DNA from: Lacrimispora algidixylanolytica
Lineage (GTDB): Bacteria; Bacillota; Clostridia; Lachnospirales; Lachnospiraceae
Assembly: GCF_003609635.1 (NCBI RefSeq)
Contig: NZ_MCIA01000032.1
Location: forward strand, 183,592 to 247,591
Reading direction: 5' to 3'
Length of the DNA: 64,000 nucleotides
The notes below the pieces were generated by a model, which worked only from the letters and a program-made list of their open reading frames with translations, did no database searches and was not told the origin of the DNA. Of this stretch, positions 51,794 to 61,174 are shown one piece after another. How positions within the stretch are numbered: position 1 is the first letter of the stretch; the number at the start of each line of letters is the position of its first letter. The position numbers and the translations under genes are program-made.

Positions 51794-52633
51794 ATGTCAG
51801 ATAAAAATTGTAAGGAAGTTGGTAAAAAGACGTTATTTACCATAGGGGAAATGGCCCGGCTTTTTCACATGAATATACGAACGCTTCGGTATTATGATGA
51901 AATTGGAGTCTTAAAACCGGAATATGTGAATGAGGAAACAAATTACCGTTACTATTCTACGGTTCAGTTTGAGCGCCTGAATACAATCAAATATCTGCGT
52001 GCTTTGGATGTCCCTTTGGAAAAAATCTTGATTTTCTTAAATGAGAAAGAAGTTAGTACAATATTATCAATTTTTGAAGAGCAACGTGAGCGAGTATTAA
52101 AAAAACGTGAGCAGCTATCACGGATTGAAAAGAAAATTACGAATCGCATGGAACAAATAGAAGCTGCATTAACAGCTCCATACGGACAAGTTATAGTAAA
52201 GCAGATACCGCAAAGAGAGATTGTTTTATTAGAGAAGAAAATTACTCGTGAGGAGGATCTAGAGCCACTTATCCGGGATATAAGCAAAAAAACTTACCTT
52301 GATGATGCTATCTTTCTTGGGAAGGTGGGGGTATCGGTTAGCCAGGAGGATTTAAAGAATGGAGAGTTTAAGTATTTTTCTTCTATTTTTGTAATCTTGG
52401 AGGACGAGGATGATTTCATGAACAAAGACGTGGTATTGCAGGAAGGTGTGTATGCAACGGTTCGATATCGTGGTACCCATGAAGAGGCCTCCTCTTATTA
52501 TGCCATGCTTTTAAATTATCTTATGGACTCAGGTTTGCATATAAAAGGGGATTCCATTGAGATAACAATGATTGATGCTGGAATGACAAACGACCATAAC
52601 CAGTATGTTACAGAATTGCAGATACCAATTTAA
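51794..52633 (+). CDS. MerR-family regulator with GyrI-like effector domain
   Basis: A 279-residue regulator. The N-terminal MerR helix-turn-helix is FTIGEMARLFHMNIRTLRYY, continuing YDEIGVLKPEYVNEETNYRYY; a coiled-coil linker (about residues 85-130) leads to a GyrI/BmrR-like effector domain. This resembles BmrR-type multidrug sensors. It faces the DUF554 gene, whose promoter has the 19-bp spacer such activators use. The effector is unknown. Confidence 0.93.
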   Translation: MSDKNCKEVGKKTLFTIGEMARLFHMNIRTLRYYDEIGVLKPEYVNEETNYRYYSTVQFERLNTIKYLRALDVPLEKILIFLNEKEVSTILSIFEEQRERVLKKREQLSRIEKKITNRMEQIEAALTAPYGQVIVKQIPQREIVLLEKKITREEDLEPLIRDISKKTYLDDAIFLGKVGVSVSQEDLKNGEFKYFSSIFVILEDEDDFMNKDVVLQEGVYATVRYRGTHEEASSYYAMLLNYLMDSGLHIKGDSIEITMIDAGMTNDHNQYVTELQIPI

Positions 52634-52828
52634 TAAAAAAGCTCCTCATCCGTGAAAAATAAATAAATATTTAACGAAAAAGCTAAGTAATCATAAAACG
52701 AATTCAGCGATAATATTCATAAATATTTTCTTGTTCTATGGTTTAAGACAAACAAAAGCAAGAAGACAGGCACTGCTCATTATTGTAAGAATAAACTTAT
52801 TATATAACGATTATATATGAGGTTTTCT

Positions 52829-53719
52829 ATGGGTACTATAATTTATATGAATAATGGTCCTGATTCAGGCGAAATCACAAAATCAACACCTCAGCAGTCC
52901 TCAAAAGAACTGAAATTTGCGCCTGACGTTGGGAATGATGATACATCAACTGAGACGGGACCTGTTTCTCCAGATGGAGAGCAGCCAAACATATTGGTAC
53001 CGGATCCTCAGGTAGAATCGCCTGCTTTTGATCCTTACTCTCCTGATGAAAGTGGTAATGCCGGTACGTGGAACTCGATTATTACGATGTTTCCAAAGCC
53101 AATTATTCCTTGCTATTTTTGCGATTCAGATCAGGTAGGGCTTGTAAGGCTTCTAAATGCAGCGGCAAACTATCCTCCTTTTATGGTATATATTAATGAT
53201 CAACTGGCGGTTGAGGGGCTGGATAACGGGGATATGAGTCAATATGGAAGGGTATCTGCTGAGACCCAGACCATTAGTGTAACGGATGACAATAACTATG
53301 TGTATATAAAAAAACAAATTCAGGTACCTACAAATGGAGCCATAACTGTGGCAATTATCAATACGGATACAGGTCTAGATATCATGGTAATTGATGATTA
53401 TTTGTGCAACGGAGGCATTAATACTGGGTGCTTTCGGGTTTGCAACCTTTCGATAACGAACAGAAAGATAAATGTATTGCTCAACGGAGGAAATATCATT
53501 TACCACGATGTAAATTACATGCAGGTAACAAATTTCCAATACGTCACAAACGGTTACTATATGGTGTCTGTGACAAGCAGCAGTATCTACAGCGGTAATA
53601 TTATATTGACTTCTAACATTTATATTAGAGGGAATGTTTCTTATACCATGTATGTTTTTAACTGGAGCCTGGAACAAAATGCCATACGTATTCTTATTGT
53701 AGAAGATCGAAGAAGTTAA
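52829..53719 (+). CDS. DUF4397-like protein, possible spore or surface protein
   Basis: A 296-residue protein without signal peptide. Residues 1-80 are acidic, Pro/Ser-rich and disordered (STPQQSSKELKFAPDVGNDD). The rest is beta-rich with DUF4397 traits: LVRLLNAAANYPPFMVYIND, then repeats of short strands ending YTMYVFNWSLEQNAIRILIV. The ATG at 52829 follows GAGG closely; ATG 52817 is an alternative. A terminator (53728-53757) ends it. The role is unknown. Confidence 0.65.
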   Translation: MGTIIYMNNGPDSGEITKSTPQQSSKELKFAPDVGNDDTSTETGPVSPDGEQPNILVPDPQVESPAFDPYSPDESGNAGTWNSIITMFPKPIIPCYFCDSDQVGLVRLLNAAANYPPFMVYINDQLAVEGLDNGDMSQYGRVSAETQTISVTDDNNYVYIKKQIQVPTNGAITVAIINTDTGLDIMVIDDYLCNGGINTGCFRVCNLSITNRKINVLLNGGNIIYHDVNYMQVTNFQYVTNGYYMVSVTSSSIYSGNIILTSNIYIRGNVSYTMYVFNWSLEQNAIRILIVEDRRS

Positions 53720-53727
53720 AAATTGGA

Positions 53728-53757
53728 AACCTCTGGTTGACAGATCAGAGGTTTTTT
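53728..53757 (+). terminator. Terminator after the DUF4397-like gene
   Basis: AACCTCTG pairs with CAGAGGTT, then TTTT. Confidence 0.85.
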
Positions 53758-53768
53758 GCTATCCTTAG

Positions 53769-53789
53769 TGTATTAGATGTATTAATACA
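53769..53789 (+). promoter_or_regulatory. Operator of the GntR/ABC cassette
   Basis: TGTATTA followed after two bases by the perfect palindrome TGTATTAATACA (53778-53789), directly ahead of the GntR gene and overlapping its probable -10. A GntR autorepressor site is likely. Confidence 0.6.
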
Positions 53790-53806
53790 GATATAGGAGG
53801 TCGAAT

Positions 53807-54202
53807 ATGATATTGCTGGACTATAAAGATCGCAGGCCGATATATGAACAAATTGTAGAAAAGTTAAAGGACTTAATGATATGTGGCGTATTGGAACAAG
53901 ATAGTCAGCTTCCGTCTGTGCGGAACCTTGCCACTGATTTATCCATAAATCCCAACACCATTCAAAGAGCTTATGCAGAGCTGGAGCGAAGGGGTTTTAT
54001 TTATTCAGTGAAAGGGAGAGGAAGCTTTGTGGCAGATACAAGTTCCATTCAGGCACTAAAGAACAATGAGCTTAGGATTAAGCTTGGAGAATGGATTGAT
54101 GAGGCCAAAAGATCAGGTTTTACAGAAGATAAAGTCCATACTTGGATTGCTAAAGGCTGGATAAAGCAAGAATATTTAACAGGGGGAGGAGAGATAGAAT
54201 GA
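53807..54202 (+). CDS. GntR-family regulator, YtrA type
   Basis: A 131-residue regulator with an N-terminal winged helix-turn-helix (YEQIVEKLKDLMICGVLEQD; LATDLSINPNTIQRAYAELE) and only a short C-terminal part for dimerisation, as in the YtrA subfamily. These repress adjacent ABC transporter operons. It overlaps the ATPase gene by 4 nt, and TAGGAGG precedes its start. Confidence 0.92.
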   Translation: MILLDYKDRRPIYEQIVEKLKDLMICGVLEQDSQLPSVRNLATDLSINPNTIQRAYAELERRGFIYSVKGRGSFVADTSSIQALKNNELRIKLGEWIDEAKRSGFTEDKVHTWIAKGWIKQEYLTGGGEIE

Positions 54203-55098
54203 TAAAAGCTGATAATATTACGAAAAAATTTGATAACATTGTTGCCGTCGATCGCGTAAGTGCTGAGATAAAGGACGGAAGTGTTTTTGGTTTGATAGGA
54301 ACCAATGGAGCAGGAAAGAGTACCTTTCTTAGAATGATAAGCGGAATATTAAAGCCGGATGAAGGAATTGTAACCTTTGATGGAGAGCCGGTTTATGAAA
54401 ACGAAGAGGTAAAAGGGCGCTTCTTTTATATTTCCGATGACCAGTATTATTTTAATAATGCCACACCATCTGATATGATGAACTATTACTCCAGGGTTTA
54501 TAAAAAGTTTGACAGGGAGCGTTTTCGCAGTCTGATGGAGAAGTTTGGACTTGATATGAGAAGAAAGATTCAGACATTTTCAAAGGGAATGAAGAAACAG
54601 CTTTCCGTGATCTGCGGAATCTGTGCAAATACGGATTATCTACTTTGTGATGAGACCTTTGACGGATTAGATCCAGTCATGCGCCAGGCGGTGAAAAGTC
54701 TTTTTGCCAATGATATGGCGGAACGGAATTTGACTCCCATTATTGCGTCCCATAACTTAAGAGAGCTTGAGGATATCTGTGATCATGTGGGCCTTCTTCA
54801 CAGGGGAGGAATTCTTCTTTCAAGAGATTTAGATGATATGAAACTTAATATTCACAAGGTGCAGTGTGTATTAAAAGAAGGTATGACGGAAGATGACTTA
54901 ACTGCGCTAAACCGCATTAAGACGGAAAAAAGAGGTAAGCTCTATACCTTAACGGTTCGGGGAAGCAAAGAAGAGGTAGAGGAATTAATGGATTCCTACC
55001 AGACAGTCTTCTACGAAATGATTCCATTATCTTTAGAAGAAATCTTTATTAGTGAAACGGAGGTGGCCGGTTATGACATCAAGAAACTTATTTTTTAA
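54199..55098 (+). CDS. ABC transporter ATPase (YtrB-like)
   Basis: A 299-residue ATPase: Walker A GTNGAGKSTF, Walker B LLCDETFDGLDP and switch His in ASHNLREL. The signature is the divergent SKGMKKQL. The C-terminal 70 residues form an extra domain. With the large permease that overlaps it, it makes a GntR-controlled ABC system of the type induced by wall-active antibiotics in Bacillus; the substrate here is unknown. Confidence 0.92.
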   Translation: MIKADNITKKFDNIVAVDRVSAEIKDGSVFGLIGTNGAGKSTFLRMISGILKPDEGIVTFDGEPVYENEEVKGRFFYISDDQYYFNNATPSDMMNYYSRVYKKFDRERFRSLMEKFGLDMRRKIQTFSKGMKKQLSVICGICANTDYLLCDETFDGLDPVMRQAVKSLFANDMAERNLTPIIASHNLRELEDICDHVGLLHRGGILLSRDLDDMKLNIHKVQCVLKEGMTEDDLTALNRIKTEKRGKLYTLTVRGSKEEVEELMDSYQTVFYEMIPLSLEEIFISETEVAGYDIKKLIF

Positions 55099-57265
55099 TT
55101 TGTTAAAAGAAGATGTAAAACAGCGCCTTTGGTCTGTGGCAGTTGCTTTTTTATTATTTTTCTTCACGCTTCCAGTGGGAGTAGCCTTAAACCTAGGAGA
55201 TGGAATTAAGGATGAATTGACCAGGAAAAATACAATAGCAGTTGTTGAGAAGTGGTTGAGCTTTCAGAATGGATATATCGTAGCAATTATTATTCTTTTG
55301 TCCTTAATCATGGCAGTGACCAGCTTTTCCTATCTGCATTCCAGACAGAAAGTGGATTTTTATCACAGTGTACCAGTGAGTAGGAAAAAATTGTTCTGGG
55401 CTAATTATTTCAATGGAATTTTTATTGTAATTGTTGCTTATGCTTTTAATTTATTGATTTCATATGGCGTTGCCGCGGTCAATGGTATTTTGACGTCAGA
55501 AATCGCAGGAGCTGGAATAAAGGGTCTTTGCCTTTTCGTAATCCATTATTTCCTTCTGTATACAGTAACTGTGCTTGCCATGATTTTGACAGGAAATATT
55601 TTAGTAGGAATTCTTGGCACTCTGGTATTTGAGTTTTATGGAGCCAGTGTTTTCGCTATTTTAGAATTATGTTATCAACAGTTTTTTGAAACCAGTTACC
55701 AGGGAAGCAAATCCTTATTTACTATGATGTTAGATAAAACGTCCCCTTTGTTCTTCTTTGTGGCAAATGTGGCTGGTATGAAATCTGGTAGGACTTTAGA
55801 AGGGTCTACACTACGGATTGTTGTGGTTATTGTTGTGACTGTGATATTGGCTTTCCTTTCTTTCTGGCTTTATAGCAAAAGGGGATCAGAATCTGCTGGA
55901 AAAGCCATGGCTTTTAAGATAAGCATGCCTATTATACGAATTCCCATTGTAATCCTTGCCTCCCTAAGTGGAAGTATCTTTTTCTGGTTAATTCATTCTA
56001 CCTTGGGTTGGGCCGTATTTGGACTTATCTGTGGACTATTGCTATCACATTGTGCCATAGAGATTATCTATCATTTTGATTTCCGTAAGCTCTTTTGTAA
56101 CTGGAAGCAAATGCTTGTGTGTGCGGTTTTTGCAGGAGCCATATTCTTGGGCTTCCGTTATGACCTTTTTGGATATGATCGTTATGTTCCGGCAAAAGAT
56201 TCAATCAAGTATGTTGGCATATCCTTTGAAAATGCCAATGACTGGATTAACTACGGTGGAATAGAAGTGCCTCAGGATGAAATGGATCGTTATGATTGGA
56301 AATATATAACCTCAGATGATTACATTTTTAGCCATATGCAATTAAAAGATACGGAACCGGTCCTTACACTTGTCAACGAAGCCATAAGTCAATTAAAAGA
56401 CAGCTCTCGGTTCAACCAGCAAGAGTTACCTGTTGATGACGATGGGAAGAATGTAAGAACTTATAGGTTCTCAGTGAAGTATACTCTTAATAACGGAAAG
56501 AACATTTATCGCACGTATGAAGTGTCGGGAGATATGTACCGTCAGGAGATTGTACAGTTATATGAGAATCCTGAATTCAGGCAGGCGGTATACCCCATAC
56601 TCGCCCAGACAACGGACGACACCGCTGGCGTCAAAATTGCTAGAGGAGGTCAGACTTCAGTGGTGAGCATGGATAGAAACGGAACAGATAAGGCTATAAC
56701 AGATAAATTACTCTTAACTTATCAGGATGAGCTTATGAATTTGAAAGCCGATACCATGCAAAAGGAAAATCCAATTGCGTCCATTCAATTTATAACAAAG
56801 CAGCAGGCAGAAGTGGCAAAACTTAAGACAGATACCCAGAATAATTGGCAATACAGCCATCTAGTTGAAAGAGGGTATTATCCTATTTATCCATCCTTTA
56901 TAAAGACTCTTGCTCTATTAAAGGAATATAAGATTGATGTAGATAGTTGGAATGACTTAAATCGAGTCAATGAAATTAATATTGATAAGTTCCAGTTCTA
57001 CATGTATAAGGAAACAGGGGAAAATACGGATTCCCAGTATTTGACCATCTCTGATCCGGAAGAAATTAAACAGATTATGAAAGATGCGGTTGTGGAGGAG
57101 TATTCTAACATGAATCCATTTATTGATTACAGGTATGATCCGGTGAACTTTTCTGCTGTTTCAACATCTGATGGAAGCAAAATTGAGATACAATACACAA
57201 TCCCTAAAGATAAACTTCCAGAAACGTTAAAAAATGAGATTCAAAAGATAATTAAAGAACAGTAA
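55073..57265 (+). CDS. ABC transporter permease, large
   Basis: A 730-residue permease. The first half has about eight to ten membrane spans (VAFLLFFFTLPVGVALNLG; ILLSLIMAVTSFSYLHSRQ). The second half is a large soluble, presumably extracytoplasmic domain rich in charged residues. ATG 55073 lies behind ACGGAGGTGG; the frame upstream would begin inside the ATPase gene in a poor context. It overlaps the ATPase by 26 nt. Confidence 0.88.
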   Translation: MTSRNLFFNLLKEDVKQRLWSVAVAFLLFFFTLPVGVALNLGDGIKDELTRKNTIAVVEKWLSFQNGYIVAIIILLSLIMAVTSFSYLHSRQKVDFYHSVPVSRKKLFWANYFNGIFIVIVAYAFNLLISYGVAAVNGILTSEIAGAGIKGLCLFVIHYFLLYTVTVLAMILTGNILVGILGTLVFEFYGASVFAILELCYQQFFETSYQGSKSLFTMMLDKTSPLFFFVANVAGMKSGRTLEGSTLRIVVVIVVTVILAFLSFWLYSKRGSESAGKAMAFKISMPIIRIPIVILASLSGSIFFWLIHSTLGWAVFGLICGLLLSHCAIEIIYHFDFRKLFCNWKQMLVCAVFAGAIFLGFRYDLFGYDRYVPAKDSIKYVGISFENANDWINYGGIEVPQDEMDRYDWKYITSDDYIFSHMQLKDTEPVLTLVNEAISQLKDSSRFNQQELPVDDDGKNVRTYRFSVKYTLNNGKNIYRTYEVSGDMYRQEIVQLYENPEFRQAVYPILAQTTDDTAGVKIARGGQTSVVSMDRNGTDKAITDKLLLTYQDELMNLKADTMQKENPIASIQFITKQQAEVAKLKTDTQNNWQYSHLVERGYYPIYPSFIKTLALLKEYKIDVDSWNDLNRVNEINIDKFQFYMYKETGENTDSQYLTISDPEEIKQIMKDAVVEEYSNMNPFIDYRYDPVNFSAVSTSDGSKIEIQYTIPKDKLPETLKNEIQKIIKEQ

Positions 57266-57337
57266 GCAGTCTTTCATTGACTTTTTCTTCCAATAAAGTT
57301 AAAATAAGGGAAGTAAAAGTCAAAGGAGGAGTCACGG

Positions 57338-57826
57338 ATGGCATTTTTGGAAGAGCTGGGGAAGACACTCAGCGATACCGGCAAAGAGGTCGCTACCAAG
57401 GCAAAAGCGTTGACTGAGACGATTCAGTTAAAGACACAGATCAGTGCTGAAAAAACGAAGCTAGATGAAGCTTATGCAGTCATCGGAAAACAATTCTATG
57501 AAGCGAACGAAGAACCAGAGGAAGCGTATGCAAAGGCTTACGAAGCCATCAGGGCCAGCCGGGAAAGAATTGCCGCTCTGGAGATGGAACTGACCCAAAG
57601 CGAGGGAACCCGTATCTGTGCAGAGTGTGGTGCAAAGATTCTAAAGGATTCCTTTTACTGCGGGAAGTGCGGGGCACACGTAAAGGAAGCCTCCGCAAGT
57701 TCGGTAACGAATGAAGAGACATTTGTGGAACCAGAAGAACCCGTATTATCGGAAGAAGAGAATCTAGCTTCTGGGATCAACAAGGTGAATGAAGAAGCGT
57801 TTGAATCTACGGAAGAAAAGAATTAA
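57338..57826 (+). CDS. Zinc-ribbon protein with coiled coil
   Basis: A 162-residue cytosolic protein. Residues 1-85 are helical and likely coiled coil (LGKTLSDTGKEVATKAKAL; ISAEKTKLDEAYAVIGKQF). A zinc ribbon follows (CAECGAKILKDSFYCGKCG), then an acidic, disordered tail. Similar proteins occur widely in clostridia with no assigned job. A terminator (57833-57865) ends the gene. Confidence 0.8.
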   Translation: MAFLEELGKTLSDTGKEVATKAKALTETIQLKTQISAEKTKLDEAYAVIGKQFYEANEEPEEAYAKAYEAIRASRERIAALEMELTQSEGTRICAECGAKILKDSFYCGKCGAHVKEASASSVTNEETFVEPEEPVLSEEENLASGINKVNEEAFESTEEKN

Positions 57827-57832
57827 TTATTT

Positions 57833-57865
57833 CAGGGATCGGCTTTGAAGCCGGTCCCTGTTTTT
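57833..57865 (+). terminator. Terminator after the zinc-ribbon gene
   Basis: CAGGGATCGGC pairs with GCCGGTCCCTG (one mismatch), then TTTTTG. Confidence 0.85.
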
Positions 57866-57964
57866 GTCAATTTTTGCTTTTTGTAAAAAAGTATGTAAAT
57901 TTGATGTAAAATGTGATAGACTAGACCCGACTCACTAATGATTAAAGATATAAAGAGGTATAAT

Positions 57965-59881
57965 ATGAAATCAAATGTCAGGTGGCTAGGAAAGCTTCTA
58001 TTTCTTTCTGCCCTAATTAATATACTGATTGAACTGGCGGCCAGAAAATCTCTGACGAGCCTTTATACCTATATGCGAAATGGATATCTAATTTTTTTGT
58101 TGAATACCATAATCATGCTACTGCCTTTTACTTTGGTATTTATCACAAAAAGAAAGGTTTTCAGCTGTATCGCTATATCGGTCATGTGGATATTTTTGGG
58201 AGTGACAAACGGGATATTACTTATTTTTAGGACAACCCCCTTTACAGCGGCGGATTTTCGACTGGTTAAGTATGCCGTCAGTTTGGCTACCGTTTATTTT
58301 ACTTGGCTACAAATTATATTGATGGTACTTGGGTTTGCCCTTGCAGCAACGTTACTTTTGTTTGTTTGGCGAAAAGCGCCGATATCCAAAGATAAAGTAG
58401 GGTATCGATTGGGCTCGGTTATGATAATCGCATGTGCCGTAACTGTTCTTGGTGCGACTAGTCTATCCATGAAAACTGGCCTTGTAGCGGTTCATTTTGG
58501 TAATATTGGAGACGGATTTAGGACGTATGGGTTTGCTTACTGCTTTTCCAATTCAATCTTTAATACAGGAATCTCTAAGCCTGAAGGATATAGTAATGAA
58601 GCCATGGAGACTATTAAAGATAAAGAATTGGTCCAGGATAATACCTTTGCTTTATTAGAAGGCACTAAACCAAATATTATTATGATTCAATTGGAATCAT
58701 TTTTTGATCCTATGTTGTGGAAAAAGAATCCTGTAAAACACGATCCAATTCCATTTTTTCACCAATTGCAGAAGAATTATCCCAGCGGTTATTTGAATGT
58801 ACCAGTCGTTGGTGCTGGAACTGCCAACACTGAATTTGAGTCTATCACTGGAATGAATCTGGATTTTTTTGGCCCGGGAGAATATCCATATAAGACTGTG
58901 TTAAAGAAGACTTCGGCAGAAAGTGTTGCATTTGATCTGAAAAATATTGGTTACAGTGCTCATGCGATACATAATAATGAGGCAACCTTTTATGACAGAA
59001 ATAGGGTGTTTTCACAGCTTGGCTTTGATACATTTACACCCATTGAGTATATGAATAATTCAGAGCGAAACCCAACTGGCTGGTGTAAGGATAAGATTTT
59101 GACTGGAGAAATTATTAAAACTCTGGATTCCACTCCTAGCCCTGATTATATTTACACCATATCTGTACAGGGGCACGGGAAATATCCGAGTTTTGAGTAT
59201 TATTGTCAGCAGATCGGTGAGATGGATGAGTTTGTGCGTTCTCTAGTAAATACCCTGCGAACCAGGAAAGAACCTACGGTCTTGGTTATGTATGGAGATC
59301 ATTTGCCTGGATTTCAATGGTCTGAAAATGAGATGAAGAACGGTTCTCTTTTCCAGACGGAATACGTGGTATGGAATAATATGAATCTTCCCGTTGTAAA
59401 AAAGGATGTGGAGGCGTATCAGCTTGCTGCGCATGTCCTTGATATGCTGAATGTTCATGAGGGAACGATGATGAGATTTCATCAGAAGCATCTAAAAGAT
59501 AAGAATGCGGACAATGAAGGCTATTTAAGGGATATGAAAACACTAGAGTATGATATCCTTTATGGAGATCATGAAGTATATGGTGGGGTAAATCCATACC
59601 CAACTTCAAATCTAAAAATGGGTGTGGATAACATCACCATTGATCATGTGGTTTATAACGATTCCAATGTGCTGATATACGGAAATAATTTTACGCCATA
59701 CTCCAAAGTATGCTTAGATGGTAAAATGACAGAAACCACCTTTGTATGGCCCCAATTAATCATTGCGAAAAACGTTCCTGAGCATAAAGTGGTTGATTCT
59801 GAAATATCGGTATGGCAGATTGGAAGAGACAAGGTGCCTTTAAGCGAAGCTGGAACCTTTCGCTTTAAAGCTGAGGAATAA
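57965..59881 (+). CDS. LtaS-like sulfatase-family membrane protein
   Basis: A 638-residue protein with five N-terminal membrane spans and an outer sulfatase-fold domain, as in lipoteichoic acid synthases and related phosphoglycerol transferases. MIQLESFFDP gives the first metal ligand, GAGTANTEFESITGM holds the catalytic Thr, and MYGDHLPGF the C-terminal metal ligands. The ATG at 57965 follows AAAGAGG. An extra beta-rich tail of about 90 residues is present. It likely adds glycerol-phosphate to a surface polymer. Confidence 0.9.
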   Translation: MKSNVRWLGKLLFLSALINILIELAARKSLTSLYTYMRNGYLIFLLNTIIMLLPFTLVFITKRKVFSCIAISVMWIFLGVTNGILLIFRTTPFTAADFRLVKYAVSLATVYFTWLQIILMVLGFALAATLLLFVWRKAPISKDKVGYRLGSVMIIACAVTVLGATSLSMKTGLVAVHFGNIGDGFRTYGFAYCFSNSIFNTGISKPEGYSNEAMETIKDKELVQDNTFALLEGTKPNIIMIQLESFFDPMLWKKNPVKHDPIPFFHQLQKNYPSGYLNVPVVGAGTANTEFESITGMNLDFFGPGEYPYKTVLKKTSAESVAFDLKNIGYSAHAIHNNEATFYDRNRVFSQLGFDTFTPIEYMNNSERNPTGWCKDKILTGEIIKTLDSTPSPDYIYTISVQGHGKYPSFEYYCQQIGEMDEFVRSLVNTLRTRKEPTVLVMYGDHLPGFQWSENEMKNGSLFQTEYVVWNNMNLPVVKKDVEAYQLAAHVLDMLNVHEGTMMRFHQKHLKDKNADNEGYLRDMKTLEYDILYGDHEVYGGVNPYPTSNLKMGVDNITIDHVVYNDSNVLIYGNNFTPYSKVCLDGKMTETTFVWPQLIIAKNVPEHKVVDSEISVWQIGRDKVPLSEAGTFRFKAEE

Positions 59882-59912
59882 AAAAGAGAGAGCATGGCTC
59901 TCTCTTTTTGCA

Positions 59913-61019
59913 TTAAACCGTAATTAATTCATATTCTTCATTGCCCAGGCCAATTTTCACAGCATGTTCGATGGAAGATTGCCAGTTTGTGTTTGGATGG
60001 GTATCTTTAAAGTGATCGTGGTGATGGCTTCCATGTTTCTCCAGAATGCTTCCTGCCATCACAGGCTGCTGATTTACGGCATTGGCACACGCCATATCAA
60101 GAGCGACTGGATCAAAGGATGCAAACATGCCTACATCGGGGATAATAGGGATATCATTTTCCGAATGGCAATCGCAATAAGGAGAGACATCCATAACTAG
60201 ACTGATATGGAAGTTTGGACGATCTTTTATGACTGCCTGGGTGTATTCCGCAATCTTATAGTTTAAGATATCATTGGATTCATCAAAATTCGTTTCGACT
60301 GCATCCACTGGACATACGCCGATACAACGGCCGCAGCCCACGCATAGGTCATGGTTAATAGTAGCAATCTTTTCTTGAAAGGAAATGGCACCATGGGCAC
60401 AGTTTTTCTCGCACGCATGACAGCCGATGCAAGCTTCTTCAAACACATGAGGTTTTCCAGAGTTGTGCATCTCCATCTTGCCAGCCCTTGAACCGCAGCC
60501 CATTCCGATGTTTTTTAATGCGCCTCCAAATCCAGTGCTTTCATGTCCCTTAAAATGAGTGAGAGAAATAAAAATATCAGCGTCCATTATGGCTCTTCCA
60601 ATTTTTGCTTCCTTTATGTATTCCCCATTTACTGGAACAAGACTTTCATCCGTTCCCTTTAATCCGTCGGCGATTAAAACATGGCAGCCAGTAGAAAAAG
60701 GAGAGAAGCCATTTTCGTAAGCGGTATCCAGATGATCTAAGGCATTTTTACGGCTTCCTACATATAAGGTGTTGCAGTCTGTTAAAAATGGTTTGCCGCC
60801 TTGTTCCTTTATAAGATCAATCACAACCTTCGCATAATTGGGGCGCAGATAGGAAAGATTACCAAGCTCTCCAAAATGAATTTTAACTGCCGAATATTTA
60901 TTATGGAAATCAATCTGCTCCATCATTCCAGCCGTTGTTATCAGTCGTTTGAGCTTTTGTGGCAGGTTTTCGCGAAAAGTGGTACGAAAGTTTGTGTAAT
61001 AAACCTTTGATTTATCCAT
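59913..61019 (-). CDS. DUF362 iron-sulfur protein
   Basis: A 368-residue protein with the DUF362 core (SKVYYTNFRTTFRENLPQK; KIHFGELGNLSYLRPNYAK; HFKGHESTGFGGALKNIGMG) and an inserted two-cluster ferredoxin domain, CIGCHACEKNCAHGAI and CVGCGRCIGVCPVDAV. The family is common in anaerobes and its reaction is unknown. Met at 61019 follows GGAGACC; a longer frame was rejected. It converges on the LtaS-like gene. Confidence 0.9.
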   Translation of the reverse strand: MDKSKVYYTNFRTTFRENLPQKLKRLITTAGMMEQIDFHNKYSAVKIHFGELGNLSYLRPNYAKVVIDLIKEQGGKPFLTDCNTLYVGSRKNALDHLDTAYENGFSPFSTGCHVLIADGLKGTDESLVPVNGEYIKEAKIGRAIMDADIFISLTHFKGHESTGFGGALKNIGMGCGSRAGKMEMHNSGKPHVFEEACIGCHACEKNCAHGAISFQEKIATINHDLCVGCGRCIGVCPVDAVETNFDESNDILNYKIAEYTQAVIKDRPNFHISLVMDVSPYCDCHSENDIPIIPDVGMFASFDPVALDMACANAVNQQPVMAGSILEKHGSHHHDHFKDTHPNTNWQSSIEHAVKIGLGNEEYELITV

Positions 61020-61174
61020 GACCGGTCTCCTTTTGATAATTTTTATTGGTTTCATTATACTGTAGTTGGGGTGGTAATTCAAGAAGTGAATTGGTACTTT
61101 ATTTCCATTTCCATATATGATAAACTAATAGGATCATATTGAAGTTTTTAGACGGGCATATGGAGGTTAAGAGT

